The position numbers were made by a program, and so were the translations under genes. A stretch of 64,000 nt of DNA from positions 62,001-126,000 of the forward strand of contig JBBINY010000001.1 in assembly GCA_037443645.1 (NCBI GenBank), given 5' to 3'. Source of the DNA: UBA2336 sp037443645 (lineage in GTDB: Bacteria > Bacteroidota > Bacteroidia > Cytophagales > Cyclobacteriaceae). The notes beneath the pieces were generated by a model. It was not told the origin of the DNA, searched no databases, and was given only the letters and a program-made list of their open reading frames with translations. Shown piece after piece: positions 1 through 7,557 of this stretch; position 1 is the first letter of the stretch, and each line of letters opens with the position of its first letter.

Positions 1-10
1 CGAAATAATT

Positions 11-379
11 ATGATACGCACCGAAACCAGACTAACGGTAGCCGATAACAGCGGAGCAAAGGAAGTGCTGTGTATGCATGTGCTTGGCGGCAGTAAAAGA
101 CGATACGCTTCCGTAGGCGATAAAATCGTTGTAACGGTGAAGTCAGCTATGCCTACAAGCCAGGTAAAGAAAGGTACCGTTTCGAAAGCAGTTGTTGTAC
201 GCACAACCAAAGAGATACGCAGAAAGGACGGATCATATATCCGGTTTGAAGACAACGCAGCTGTTTTGTTGAATAACCAGGATGAGCCGCGTGGCACACG
301 TATCTTCGGTCCCGTAGCGCGTGAATTACGCGAAAAACAATTTATGAAAATCGTGTCGTTGGCACCTGAAGTGATTTAA
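11..379 (+). CDS. rplN: 50S ribosomal protein L14
   Basis: L14 is a primary 23S rRNA-binding protein of the large subunit near the factor-binding side. The 122-residue product has the usual family length and opens with the typical MIRTETRLTVADNSGAK beginning; the central SVGDKIVVTVKSAMP and late GTRIFGPVARELR stretches are also family hallmarks. It is the first complete gene here and belongs to the ribosomal superoperon, with rpsQ expected just before the window. The ATG at base 11 is preceded by A/T-rich sequence and no Shine-Dalgarno, as is normal in Bacteroidota. Only 4 bases separate it from rplX, so the two are almost certainly cotranscribed. Confidence 0.97.
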   Translation: MIRTETRLTVADNSGAKEVLCMHVLGGSKRRYASVGDKIVVTVKSAMPTSQVKKGTVSKAVVVRTTKEIRRKDGSYIRFEDNAAVLLNNQDEPRGTRIFGPVARELREKQFMKIVSLAPEVI

Positions 380-383
380 TACG

Positions 384-725
384 ATGGAAAGAAAGTTTAA
401 TAAACAACCCAAACTTCATATCCGGAAAGGCGATACCGTAAAGGTTATTGCAGGAGATGATAAGGGAAAGACCGGCAAAGTGCTGGAAGTATGGCTGGAT
501 AAAAACCGGGCCATTGTTGAAGGGATTAATGTGGTTACCAAACACGAGAAGCCCTCAGCCGGAAAGCCTGAAGGAGGCATTAAAAAGACGGAAGGCTCTA
601 TCCACGTAAGCAACCTGATGGTGGTCGACCCGGCCAGTGGCAAGCCTACCCGTATTGGAAGAAAACTGAACGAAAAGGGTAAGCTTCAGCGTTACGCAAA
701 GAAAACAGGAGAATTTATAAAGTAA
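384..725 (+). CDS. rplX: 50S ribosomal protein L24
   Basis: L24 is an assembly-initiator protein of the 50S subunit. The 113-residue product carries an N-terminal KOW motif (about residues 13-45, core KGDTVKVIAGDDKGKTGKV) followed by the INVVTKHEKP segment seen in L24 of many bacteria. Its TAA stop shares its last base with the ATG of rplE (base 725), so translational coupling to L5 is likely. Order rplN-rplX-rplE is the universal spc order, which supports the call. Confidence 0.97.
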   Translation: MERKFNKQPKLHIRKGDTVKVIAGDDKGKTGKVLEVWLDKNRAIVEGINVVTKHEKPSAGKPEGGIKKTEGSIHVSNLMVVDPASGKPTRIGRKLNEKGKLQRYAKKTGEFIK

Positions 726-1276
726 TGGCAACTCCAAGACTAAAAGAAAAGTATCAGAAAGAGATTGTACAGGCTTTGAAAACAAAGTTTCAGTACGAAT
801 CTGTTATGCAGGTACCCAAAATTGACAAGATTTGCATCAACAAGGGTATGGGCGTTGCAGTAACCGACAAGAAATTGATTGATGTGGCGGTGGAAGAAAT
901 CTCATCCATCACAGGTCAAAAAGCGGTGGCAACAAAATCAAAGAAAGCCATTTCGAATTTCAAACTCCGGGAAGATATGCCGATAGGTGTACGCGTTACC
1001 TTACGCGGTGACCGGATGTATGAGTTTATGGACAGGCTGATGAACATTGCCCTTCCTCGTGTGCGCGATTTTCGCGGAGTGAACCCCAAGGGATTTGACG
1101 GCCGGGGTAATTACACACTTGGTGTAAAGGAGCAGATCATCTTTCCTGAAATTTCAATTGATAAGGTAAACAAGATAAGCGGTATGGACATTACGTTTGT
1201 TACTACTGCCAAAACCGATGAAGAAAGCTACGAGCTCCTGAAAGCATTCGGGATGCCGTTTGCCAATAAAAACTAA
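725..1276 (+). CDS. rplE: 50S ribosomal protein L5
   Basis: L5 binds 5S rRNA and contacts the P-site tRNA in the central protuberance. The product is 183 residues, standard for the family, with recognisable features: the KIDKICINKGMGVA segment near residue 32, the TGQKAVATKSKKAISNFKLR segment, and the GRGNYTLGVKEQIIFPEI motif near the C-terminal third. Its start overlaps the rplX stop by one base. The next gene, rpsN, starts 9 bases downstream. Confidence 0.97.
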   Translation: MATPRLKEKYQKEIVQALKTKFQYESVMQVPKIDKICINKGMGVAVTDKKLIDVAVEEISSITGQKAVATKSKKAISNFKLREDMPIGVRVTLRGDRMYEFMDRLMNIALPRVRDFRGVNPKGFDGRGNYTLGVKEQIIFPEISIDKVNKISGMDITFVTTAKTDEESYELLKAFGMPFANKN

Positions 1277-1285
1277 TATAAACGA

Positions 1286-1555
1286 ATGGCAAAACTATCT
1301 GTAATAGCAAGGCAAACAAAAAGAGAAAAGCTGGTTGCCCTCTATGCCGCTAAACGCAAGAGCCTGAAAGAAGCAGGCGACTACTCGGCATTGGATAAGC
1401 TTCCTCGCAACGCCTCACCTGTTCGGTTAAAAAACAGGTGCAAGCTTACGGGCCGCCCGAAAGGGTATGTCGGAAAATTTGGCGTGTGCCGGAATGTATT
1501 CCGCGAAATGGCCTCAGCCGGTAAAATTCCGGGGCTGACCAAGGCGAGCTGGTAA
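1286..1555 (+). CDS. rpsN: 30S ribosomal protein S14, long zinc-free form
   Basis: S14 is a head protein of the 30S subunit. At 89 residues this is the long, C-minus form: it ends in the typical GKIPGLTKASW tail and has NRCKLTGRPKGYVGKFGVCRNVFRE in the middle region (long motif at residues 50-74) with only two isolated cysteines, not the paired CxxC motifs of the short zinc-ribbon form. It is followed by an unusually large 175-bp gap before rpsH that contains a promoter and a hairpin. Confidence 0.96.
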   Translation: MAKLSVIARQTKREKLVALYAAKRKSLKEAGDYSALDKLPRNASPVRLKNRCKLTGRPKGYVGKFGVCRNVFREMASAGKIPGLTKASW

Positions 1556-1642
1556 TTGGCCGGCACTACATATTGATTAGGTTGCTGAGTACCCAGGTCG
1601 GTTAGTACCGGAGAAGCCGTGAATCCCGAAACCAGGTAACAG

Positions 1643-1673
1643 TTTGGATAACAGAAATTGTTAGGTATCTTTG
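1643..1673 (+). promoter_or_regulatory. Internal promoter upstream of rpsH
   Basis: The gap between rpsN and rpsH contains TTTG at 1643-1646, 19 bases, then TATCTTTG at 1666-1673. This is a full match to the Bacteroidota housekeeping sigma consensus (TTTG, about 19 bp, TAnnTTTG). Transcription would start around 1678-1681, about 50 bases before the rpsH ATG. It would allow the rpsH-rplQ half of the operon to be transcribed separately. The call rests on consensus matching only. Confidence 0.7.
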
Positions 1674-1695
1674 CAGCCCGTTAAAAACGGGCTGC
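1673..1695 (+). promoter_or_regulatory. Perfect hairpin at the rpsH leader (terminator or leader structure)
   Basis: Bases 1673-1682 (GCAGCCCGTT) pair perfectly with 1686-1695 (AACGGGCTGC), giving a 10-bp stem with a three-base AAA loop, followed by a T-rich TTTATTTAAAG stretch. The left arm begins on the last base of the promoter -7 element. It could terminate read-through from rpsN, cap the new transcript start, or be a binding site for autoregulation by a ribosomal protein. Which of these applies cannot be told from sequence. Confidence 0.6.
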
Positions 1696-1730
1696 TTTAT
1701 TTAAAGCATTTTAGACTTAGAAATAGAAAC

Positions 1731-2129
1731 ATGACAGATCCTATTTCAGATTATTTGACCCGGTTGCGCAATGCCATTAAGGCAAACCACAAAGTGGTGG
1801 AAATTCCTGCGTCAAACCTAAAGAAGGAAATAACCAAGGTGTTATTTGATAAGGGGTACATCCTCAACTATAAATTCCAGGATGGACTCGCGAACCAGGG
1901 TGTGATCAAAATCGCCCTGAAGTATAACCCTGAGACCCGCGAATCGGCCATCTCACGCCTGGAACGGGTGAGTACACCCGGTTTGCGTAAGTATGTTGAT
2001 ACCGGCCGACTCCCAAGGGTAATGAACGGGTTAGGCGTGGCCATCCTCTCTACCTCAAAGGGTGTGATCACCGACAAAGAGGCCCGCAAAATGAATGTGG
2101 GTGGTGAAGTTTTATGTTACGTGTATTAA
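1731..2129 (+). CDS. rpsH: 30S ribosomal protein S8
   Basis: S8 binds the central domain of 16S rRNA and in E. coli is the translational repressor of the spc operon. I place the start at the ATG at 1731 (MTDPISDYLTRLRNAIKANH), giving 132 residues, the normal S8 length. The open frame extends upstream to 1671, but that would run back through the promoter and hairpin. The C-terminal STSKGVITDKEARKMNVGGE segment with the GGEVLCYVY ending is diagnostic. Confidence 0.96.
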   Translation: MTDPISDYLTRLRNAIKANHKVVEIPASNLKKEITKVLFDKGYILNYKFQDGLANQGVIKIALKYNPETRESAISRLERVSTPGLRKYVDTGRLPRVMNGLGVAILSTSKGVITDKEARKMNVGGEVLCYVY

Positions 2130-2140
2130 TGAGTTGAGTT

Positions 2141-2698
2141 ATGTCGCGCATAGGAAAACAACCGATTACACTGCCCGCAGGAATAACCTTTACCTTCTCC
2201 AAAGAGAACCACAAGGTTATTGTTAAGGGACCAAAGGGAGAGCTTTCGCAGGTTATTGATCCTGATTTCTCAATAAAGCAGGAAGCTAACCGGGTTATTG
2301 TGGAGCGGCCTACTGAGCAGAAGCGTCACAAAGCCATGCACGGATTATACCGTGCGCTGATTGCCAACATGGTAGAAGGTGTAAGAAATGGATACAAGAC
2401 TCAGCTTGAATTAGTGGGTGTAGGGTTTAAAGCCAATGCCCAATCCAACGTGTTGGAGTTAAGCCTTGGGTACTCGCACAATATTTTTCTTGCTGTGCCA
2501 TCCGAAGTAAAGGTTCAGGCAACACAGGAAAAGGGGGGTAACCCCACAATAACTCTTGAAGGGATCGATAAGCAACTGGTAGGACAGGTTGCAGCTAAAA
2601 TTAAGTCGCTGCGCAAGGTAGAACCTTACAAAGGAAAGGGTATCCGCTTTGTTGGTGAGTATGTGCGAAGGAAAGCGGGCAAGGCAGCTGCTAAATAA
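2141..2698 (+). CDS. rplF: 50S ribosomal protein L6
   Basis: L6 lies near the sarcin-ricin loop of the 50S subunit. The 185-residue product starts MSRIGKQPITLPAG and ends with the typical EPYKGKGIRFVGEYVRRKAGKAAAK region, whose GKGIRY-like motif is the L6 signature. The two-fold domain repeat of L6 is consistent with the length. It lies 11 bases after rpsH, within the operon. Confidence 0.97.
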   Translation: MSRIGKQPITLPAGITFTFSKENHKVIVKGPKGELSQVIDPDFSIKQEANRVIVERPTEQKRHKAMHGLYRALIANMVEGVRNGYKTQLELVGVGFKANAQSNVLELSLGYSHNIFLAVPSEVKVQATQEKGGNPTITLEGIDKQLVGQVAAKIKSLRKVEPYKGKGIRFVGEYVRRKAGKAAAK

Positions 2699-2726
2699 CA
2701 TGAAGCATTAGAAAATAGAGTAATCT

Positions 2727-3077
2727 ATGGCAGGCAAGAACACAGAAAGGCGAACACGGATTAAAATGGGTGTTCGCAAAAAAATTTCAGGGACAGGCGA
2801 ACAGCCCAGGCTCTCCGTATTCAGAAGCAATACCGGCATCTATGCACAGGTTATTGATGATATTAAAGGGGTAACCCTAACCTCGGTATCAACCCGCGAG
2901 TTGGACGGTAAGGCAAAATTGAATGTTGCTAACTCAAAGAGTGCAGGTAAAAAAATTGCCGAAAAGGCTGTTGCTGCCGGGATTACCAATGTGGTGTTCG
3001 ATCGCAACGGGTACCTATACCACGGTAACATTAAAGCATTTGCTGAAGGAGCGCGTGAGGGTGGATTAAAATTCTAA
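2727..3077 (+). CDS. rplR: 50S ribosomal protein L18
   Basis: L18 binds 5S rRNA together with L5. The 116-residue product shows the family layout: a basic N-terminus (RRTRIKMGVRKKISGT), RLSVFRSNTGIYAQVIDD near residue 28, and a C-terminal DRNGYLYHGNIKAFAEGARE motif. The length is typical. It follows rplF by 28 bases and precedes rpsE by 17. Confidence 0.97.
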   Translation: MAGKNTERRTRIKMGVRKKISGTGEQPRLSVFRSNTGIYAQVIDDIKGVTLTSVSTRELDGKAKLNVANSKSAGKKIAEKAVAAGITNVVFDRNGYLYHGNIKAFAEGAREGGLKF

Positions 3078-3094
3078 ACCATAGACAACAAAAT

Positions 3095-3613
3095 ATGTCA
3101 GTTAGCAACATCAGTACCGTTAAAGCAAGTGAGATTGATCTGAAGGAGAAAGTCGTTGCCATTGAGCGTGTAGCGAAAGTGGTAAAGGGTGGCCGGAGGT
3201 TCAGCTTTGCTGCCATTGTCGTTGTAGGCGATGGAAACGGAGTGGTTGGATACGGACTTGGGAAGGCCAACGAAGTAACCGATGCAATTACCAAAGGCAT
3301 TGACGATGCGAAGAAACATCTGGTAAAAGTTCCGATCGCAAAAGGAACCGTTCCGCATGAAGCAATCGGGAAGTTTGGTGGCGGCTATGTGTTGCTGAGG
3401 CCGGCAGCCCCCGGTACTGGAGTAATTGCCGGTGGTGCTATGCGGGCAGTATTGGAAAGTGCAGGCGTACATAACGTGTTGGCCAAATCAAAAGGGTCGT
3501 CCAATCCACACAATGTGGTAAAGGCAACCTTCAAGGCGCTTACCAGTATGCGCGATCCATTTACCATTGCAAAGAACAGAGGAATTTCATTGTCGAAAGT
3601 TTTTAACGGGTAA
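3095..3613 (+). CDS. rpsE: 30S ribosomal protein S5
   Basis: S5 contributes to decoding accuracy and to the mRNA entry helicase activity of the 30S subunit. The 172-residue product has the double-stranded RNA-binding N-terminal domain (about residues 17-80, with VVKGGRRFSFAAIVVVGDGN) and the C-terminal fold with GTGVIAGGAMRAVLESAGVH. Length and order (rplR-rpsE-rpmD) are standard. rpmD begins two bases after its stop. Confidence 0.97.
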   Translation: MSVSNISTVKASEIDLKEKVVAIERVAKVVKGGRRFSFAAIVVVGDGNGVVGYGLGKANEVTDAITKGIDDAKKHLVKVPIAKGTVPHEAIGKFGGGYVLLRPAAPGTGVIAGGAMRAVLESAGVHNVLAKSKGSSNPHNVVKATFKALTSMRDPFTIAKNRGISLSKVFNG

Positions 3614-3615
3614 CC

Positions 3616-3795
3616 ATGGGCAAGGTAAAAATCACACAGTTCAGAAGTGACATCAAGCGTCCGGAAACGCAGCAGCGCACATTGCGGGCCCTTGGATTGG
3701 GCAAGCTCAATAAATCGGTAGAGGTTGAATTAACCCCGCAAATAGCAGGGATGATTCAGAAAGTAAATCACTTGATTACTGTAAAGGAATTATAG
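3616..3795 (+). CDS. rpmD: 50S ribosomal protein L30
   Basis: This 59-residue gene lies in the 183-base space between rpsE and rplO. Translation from the ATG at 3616 gives MGKVKITQFRSDIKRPETQQ followed by RTLRALGLGKLNKSVEVE, the characteristic L30 layout (short beta strand, then the LGL basic motif), ending in ITVKEL. L30 is a small globular protein of the large subunit. Its position between S5 and L15 is the conserved spc order. The TAG stop is one base before the rplO ATG. Confidence 0.95.
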   Translation: MGKVKITQFRSDIKRPETQQRTLRALGLGKLNKSVEVELTPQIAGMIQKVNHLITVKEL

Positions 3796-3796
3796 C

Positions 3797-4234
3797 ATGA
3801 AGCTGCACACATTAAAACCGGCAACGGGTTCGGTAAAAACCAACAAGCGCCTTGGTCGCGGTCAGGGTTCGGGCGGAACGACAGCCGGACGTGGCCATAA
3901 AGGGGCCAAGTCAAGGTCGGGCTATTCCAAGAAATTCGGCTTTGAAGGTGGGCAAATGCCTCTTCAAAGGCGTGTGCCAAAGTTTGGTTTCAAGAATAAC
4001 AGTAAAGAGTATTTCAAGGCGGTTAACCTGGACGTACTCGAAACCCTGTCTGCAAAATCAGCAGATATTAACCTGCAATTTCTAGTTGAGAATGGAATTG
4101 TTGGTAAAAATGATAAAGTGAAAATTTTAGGCCGGGGCGAACTGAAGGCGAAAGTCAATGTACAGGCCCATGCTTTTTCGGATACTGCAGTAAAAGCCAT
4201 TGAAAAGGCAGGAGGTTCAACAACCAAGATTTAA
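3797..4234 (+). CDS. rplO: 50S ribosomal protein L15
   Basis: L15 is a late-assembly protein of the 50S subunit. The 145-residue product has the glycine- and arginine-rich N-terminal extension typical of L15 (GRGQGSGGTTAGRGHKGAKS, residues about 21-40), the GFEGGQMPLQRRVPKFGF motif, and the C-terminal KILGRGELKAKVNVQAHAFS region. It is separated from rpmD by one base and from secY by two, implying tight translational coupling. Confidence 0.97.
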   Translation: MKLHTLKPATGSVKTNKRLGRGQGSGGTTAGRGHKGAKSRSGYSKKFGFEGGQMPLQRRVPKFGFKNNSKEYFKAVNLDVLETLSAKSADINLQFLVENGIVGKNDKVKILGRGELKAKVNVQAHAFSDTAVKAIEKAGGSTTKI

Positions 4235-4236
4235 TA

Positions 4237-5556
4237 ATGAAGCGATTCATTACCACCATACGGAACATATTCTCAATTGAGGACCTTCGCATCCGCATCC
4301 TGAACACCATCGGGTTTCTTATTATTTTCCGGCTCGGGTCGTTTATCGTGCTGCCCGGTATTGATCCGGTTGTTCTATCCGGAAACGTAGCATCGGGTGG
4401 TATTTTTGATTTGATAAACACGTTTCTTGGGGGCTCGTTTAGTCGTGCTTCCATTTTTGCGCTGGGCATTATGCCCTACATTTCGGCATCCATTATCGTA
4501 CAGTTGCTCACCTTTGCGGTTCCCTATTTTCAAAAACTCCAGAAGGAGGGCGATTCCGGAAGGAAGAGGCTGAATCAAATGACCCGTGTGCTGACTATTT
4601 TCATCACCGGCTTCCAGTCGTACGGTTATATCCGTGGAACAATCCCCGTTGAAGCCATCAATAATCCCGGCTTCTTTTTCTATTTCAGTTCAATTACCAT
4701 TCTTATTGCAGGCACCATGTTTTGCATGTGGCTTGGTGAACGCATTACTGACAAAGGAATCGGTAACGGTATCTCCATGCTGATCATGATCGGTATTGTG
4801 TCCCGTTTCCCGGGTGCCATTATCGATGAAGCAGTGAACAACCGGGGCATGCAGGGTGCACTTCTCTTCATTATTGAACTACTCGCATTGTTTTTTGTGG
4901 TGATGGGCGTGATTATGTTAACACAGGCTACGCGTAGAATTCCGATTCAGTACGCCAAGCAGGTAATCGGCAACAAGTTGTATGGCGGCAAGCGCGATTT
5001 TATTCCACTGAAGCTGAATTCAGCGGGTGTTATGCCAATCATTTTCGCACAAGCTTTAATGTTTATCCCTGCCCTTCTGGCGGGCTTTTGGCGTGATAGC
5101 GACATTGGTGCGTATATCGGCTCCACCTTTTCAGATTTCACCAGCTGGCAGTATAACCTGCTGTTTGGTTCATTAATCCTGGTATTTACATTTTTCTATA
5201 CGGCTATCACCATTAACTCGAATGACATAGCCGATAACCTGAAGCGTAACGGTGGTTTTATTCCGGGCATAAAGCCCGGCAAGCAAACTGCTGAGTTTAT
5301 TGATACAGTTTTATCCAGAATCACACTACCCGGTGCATTGTTCCTGGTGGTTGTTGCGGTGTTGCCGGCCTTTGCCGTGCGGGCCGGTATCGGTCAGAAT
5401 TTTGCCCAGTTTTATGGTGGCACTTCGTTGCTGATTATGGTGGGAGTTATACTCGACACCTTGCAGCAGATAGAAAGCTACCTGTTAATGCGGCATTATG
5501 AAGGCATGATGAAATCAGGGCGTGTGAAAGGTCGTTCTCAATTTGCTGCGGCTTAA
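4237..5556 (+). CDS. secY: Preprotein translocase subunit SecY
   Basis: SecY is the central channel of the Sec protein-export machinery in the inner membrane. The 439-residue product has the expected ten hydrophobic segments and hallmark motifs: LGIMPYISASIIVQLL near residue 75, LGERITDKGIGNGISMLI near residue 165, PIQYAKQVIGNKLYGG near residue 236 and the C-terminal QQIESYLLMRHYEGMMKSGR. It sits between rplO and map as in most bacteria, so export capacity is tied to ribosome synthesis. Confidence 0.97.
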   Translation: MKRFITTIRNIFSIEDLRIRILNTIGFLIIFRLGSFIVLPGIDPVVLSGNVASGGIFDLINTFLGGSFSRASIFALGIMPYISASIIVQLLTFAVPYFQKLQKEGDSGRKRLNQMTRVLTIFITGFQSYGYIRGTIPVEAINNPGFFFYFSSITILIAGTMFCMWLGERITDKGIGNGISMLIMIGIVSRFPGAIIDEAVNNRGMQGALLFIIELLALFFVVMGVIMLTQATRRIPIQYAKQVIGNKLYGGKRDFIPLKLNSAGVMPIIFAQALMFIPALLAGFWRDSDIGAYIGSTFSDFTSWQYNLLFGSLILVFTFFYTAITINSNDIADNLKRNGGFIPGIKPGKQTAEFIDTVLSRITLPGALFLVVVAVLPAFAVRAGIGQNFAQFYGGTSLLIMVGVILDTLQQIESYLLMRHYEGMMKSGRVKGRSQFAAA

Positions 5557-5563
5557 GTGCTGA

Positions 5564-6361
5564 ATGGTTCACTTAAAGTCTGAAGAAGAAATTAGCATCA
5601 TCAAAGAGGGTGCCCTGATTTTGGGCAAAGCTCATGGTGAAGTGGCTGGGCTGATAAAGCCCGGTGTAAAAACTTCAATGCTTGACAAAGTGGCCGAGGA
5701 ATACATTCGTGATTATGGAGGCGCTCCCTCCTTTAAAAATTATAACGGATCGTTTCCTGCTTCACTGTGCATATCGGTGAACGAAGTAGTCGTTCACGGA
5801 TTTCCGTCTTCCTATGAGTTGAAGGAAAGTGATATTGTGTCGGTGGATTGTGGTGTGTTGTACAGGGGGTTTCACAGCGACTCAGCGTATACCTATCCGC
5901 TCGAAGGAGTGGATGGCAACGTGTTGTTGCTGTTGGAGCGAACCTATGAGTCGTTACACCGGGGCATTGATCAGGCGAAGGCCGGAAACCGGATAGGGGA
6001 CGTGAGCAACGCCATTCAAAGTTACGTGGAAAGCTTTGGGTATGGGGTTGTAAGGGAGTTGGTAGGACATGGCGTAGGAAAGAGTCTCCACGAAGATCCG
6101 GAAGTGCCCAACTTTGGAAAGCGGGGTAAGGGTGTGAAACTGGTATCCGGAATGGTTTTCGCTATCGAGCCGATGATTACGCTCGGTTCGCGCAAAGTGG
6201 TTCAGGAACGTGACGGATGGACCATACGCACAGCCGACAGAAAGCCAGCGGCTCATTTTGAGCATATGGTTGCAATAGGAGAAGATAAAACTGAGGTGTT
6301 GACAACACATCAATATATAGAAGAGAAGTATTCGTATAAGTGGCGAAGCAAAAGTCGATAG
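5564..6361 (+). CDS. map: Type I methionine aminopeptidase
   Basis: This cytosolic metalloenzyme removes the initiator methionine from nascent proteins. All five metal ligands are visible: D95 (VDCG), D106 (HSDS), H169 (GHGVG), E202 (AIEPM) and E233 (HFEHM). The product is 265 residues; the last 15 or so, a basic tail ending YKWRSKSR, run past the usual end of the family. That tail region overlaps the start of infA by 22 bases, so coupling between the two is likely. Confidence 0.95.
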   Translation: MVHLKSEEEISIIKEGALILGKAHGEVAGLIKPGVKTSMLDKVAEEYIRDYGGAPSFKNYNGSFPASLCISVNEVVVHGFPSSYELKESDIVSVDCGVLYRGFHSDSAYTYPLEGVDGNVLLLLERTYESLHRGIDQAKAGNRIGDVSNAIQSYVESFGYGVVRELVGHGVGKSLHEDPEVPNFGKRGKGVKLVSGMVFAIEPMITLGSRKVVQERDGWTIRTADRKPAAHFEHMVAIGEDKTEVLTTHQYIEEKYSYKWRSKSR

Positions 6362-6558
6362 AGCAGGATGGCACGATAACCGAAGCGTTATCAAATGCCA
6401 TGTTTCGTGTTCAGTTGGAAAACGGACACGAAGTGCTGGCTCACATTTCCGGCAAAATGCGGATGCACTACATCCGGTTGTTGCCAGGGGATAAGGTTCG
6501 GCTGGAAATGTCGCCCTACGATTTGTCAAAAGGAAGAATTGTATTCAGGTATAAATAG
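6340..6558 (+). CDS. infA: Translation initiation factor IF-1
   Basis: IF-1 occupies the ribosomal A site during initiation. The 72-residue product is full length, with the S1/OB-fold motif FRVQLENGHEVLAHISGKMR and the ending LSKGRIVFRYK. The first residues MAKQKSIEQDG fit only if initiation is at the GTG at 6340, because no ATG lies at this point. That GTG lies inside the 3' end of map, in another frame. Order map-infA-rpmJ is conserved. Confidence 0.94.
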   Translation: MAKQKSIEQDGTITEALSNAMFRVQLENGHEVLAHISGKMRMHYIRLLPGDKVRLEMSPYDLSKGRIVFRYK

Positions 6559-6570
6559 GATTCTAAAGCG

Positions 6571-6687
6571 ATGAAAGTAAAAGCATCCATAAAAAAACGA
6601 AGTGCCGATTGTAAAATCATCAGGCGCAACGGTAAACTGTATGTAATTAATAAAAAGAACCCCCGGTTTAAACAGCGCCAGGGTTAA
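6571..6687 (+). CDS. rpmJ: 50S ribosomal protein L36, zinc-free form
   Basis: This is a 38-residue gene between infA and rpsM. Translation gives MKVKASIKKRSADCKIIRRN followed by a tail ending NPRFKQRQG, which is L36. Only one cysteine (C14) remains of the CxxC..CxxxxH zinc ribbon seen in the zinc-binding form, so this is a C-minus variant. L36 helps organise 23S rRNA in the 50S subunit. The small size and the infA-rpmJ-rpsM order are the normal arrangement. Confidence 0.95.
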   Translation: MKVKASIKKRSADCKIIRRNGKLYVINKKNPRFKQRQG

Positions 6688-6715
6688 CGTATTAAAACAC
6701 GATAAATAAACGAGC

Positions 6716-7096
6716 ATGGCAAGGATACAAGGTGTAGATATCCCCGATAACAAAAGAGGCGAGATCAGCCTGACATACATTTACGGCATAGGCCGCAGGT
6801 CAGCCCAGCAAATTCTCACCCGTGCAGGTGTGGAATGGAACAAGAAAGCAAAAGACTGGACCGATGAAGAATCGAATGCTATTCGTTCCATCATTACCGA
6901 GAAGTTTCGCGTGGAGGGATCATTGCGTTCGGAAGTGCAGCTGAGCGTAAAGCGGCTTATGGATATTGGCTGCTACCGGGGTTTGCGCCACCGCAAAGGG
7001 TTGCCGGTGCGCGGACAAACCACCAAGAACAACGCCCGTACACGGAAAGGCAAACGGAAAACTGTTGCCAATAAGAAGAAGGCAACGAAAGGATAA
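6716..7096 (+). CDS. rpsM: 30S ribosomal protein S13
   Basis: S13 sits at the top of the 30S head and bridges to the 50S subunit. The 126-residue product begins MARIQGVDIPDNKRGEISLT and contains the helix-two-turn-helix region with YRGLRHRKGLPVRGQ and TKNNARTRKGKRK, the family signature. It starts the alpha-operon segment (rpsM-rpsK-rpsD-rpoA-rplQ), 28 bases after rpmJ. Confidence 0.97.
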   Translation: MARIQGVDIPDNKRGEISLTYIYGIGRRSAQQILTRAGVEWNKKAKDWTDEESNAIRSIITEKFRVEGSLRSEVQLSVKRLMDIGCYRGLRHRKGLPVRGQTTKNNARTRKGKRKTVANKKKATKG

Positions 7097-7125
7097 TCAT
7101 AGTAATACATTAACGATTAGCGATA

Positions 7126-7521
7126 ATGTCAACCGAGAAACGAAAAGATAAGGCCAAAAAGCGAGTGGTAACCGTAGAAGCGGTTGGCCAGGCGCACATT
7201 AAAGCCACATTCAACAACATTGTTATTTCCATGACCAACTCTACGGGTCAGGTAGTAACCTGGTCATCAGCCGGCAAAATGGGCTTTAAGGGATCAAAGA
7301 AGAACACCCCTTATGCTGCTCAAATGGCGGCACAGGATTGCGCCACCCGCGCTTTTGAGCTCGGCTTGCGCAAGGTGGAGGTATTCGTAAAGGGTCCGGG
7401 AGCAGGACGCGAGTCGGCAATCCGAACCATTCAAACAGCAGGAATTGAAGTTATGGCTATCAAGGACATGACACCCCTGCCTCACAATGGTTGCCGTCCT
7501 CCAAAGAAGAGAAGGGTTTAA
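7126..7521 (+). CDS. rpsK: 30S ribosomal protein S11
   Basis: S11 forms part of the 30S platform near the mRNA exit site. The 131-residue product has the motifs AHIKATFNNIVISMTNSTGQ, WSSAGKMGFKGSKKNTPYAA and the C-terminal KDMTPLPHNGCRPPKKRRV, all diagnostic. It lies 29 bases downstream of rpsM and 36 upstream of rpsD. Confidence 0.97.
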   Translation: MSTEKRKDKAKKRVVTVEAVGQAHIKATFNNIVISMTNSTGQVVTWSSAGKMGFKGSKKNTPYAAQMAAQDCATRAFELGLRKVEVFVKGPGAGRESAIRTIQTAGIEVMAIKDMTPLPHNGCRPPKKRRV

Positions 7522-7557
7522 TTAAATGATCAAGCTGAATTAAAAAATAAGATAATA

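Noticed and set aside
5954..6529. 191-codon minus-strand frame
   Set aside because: It is an antisense shadow of map and infA.
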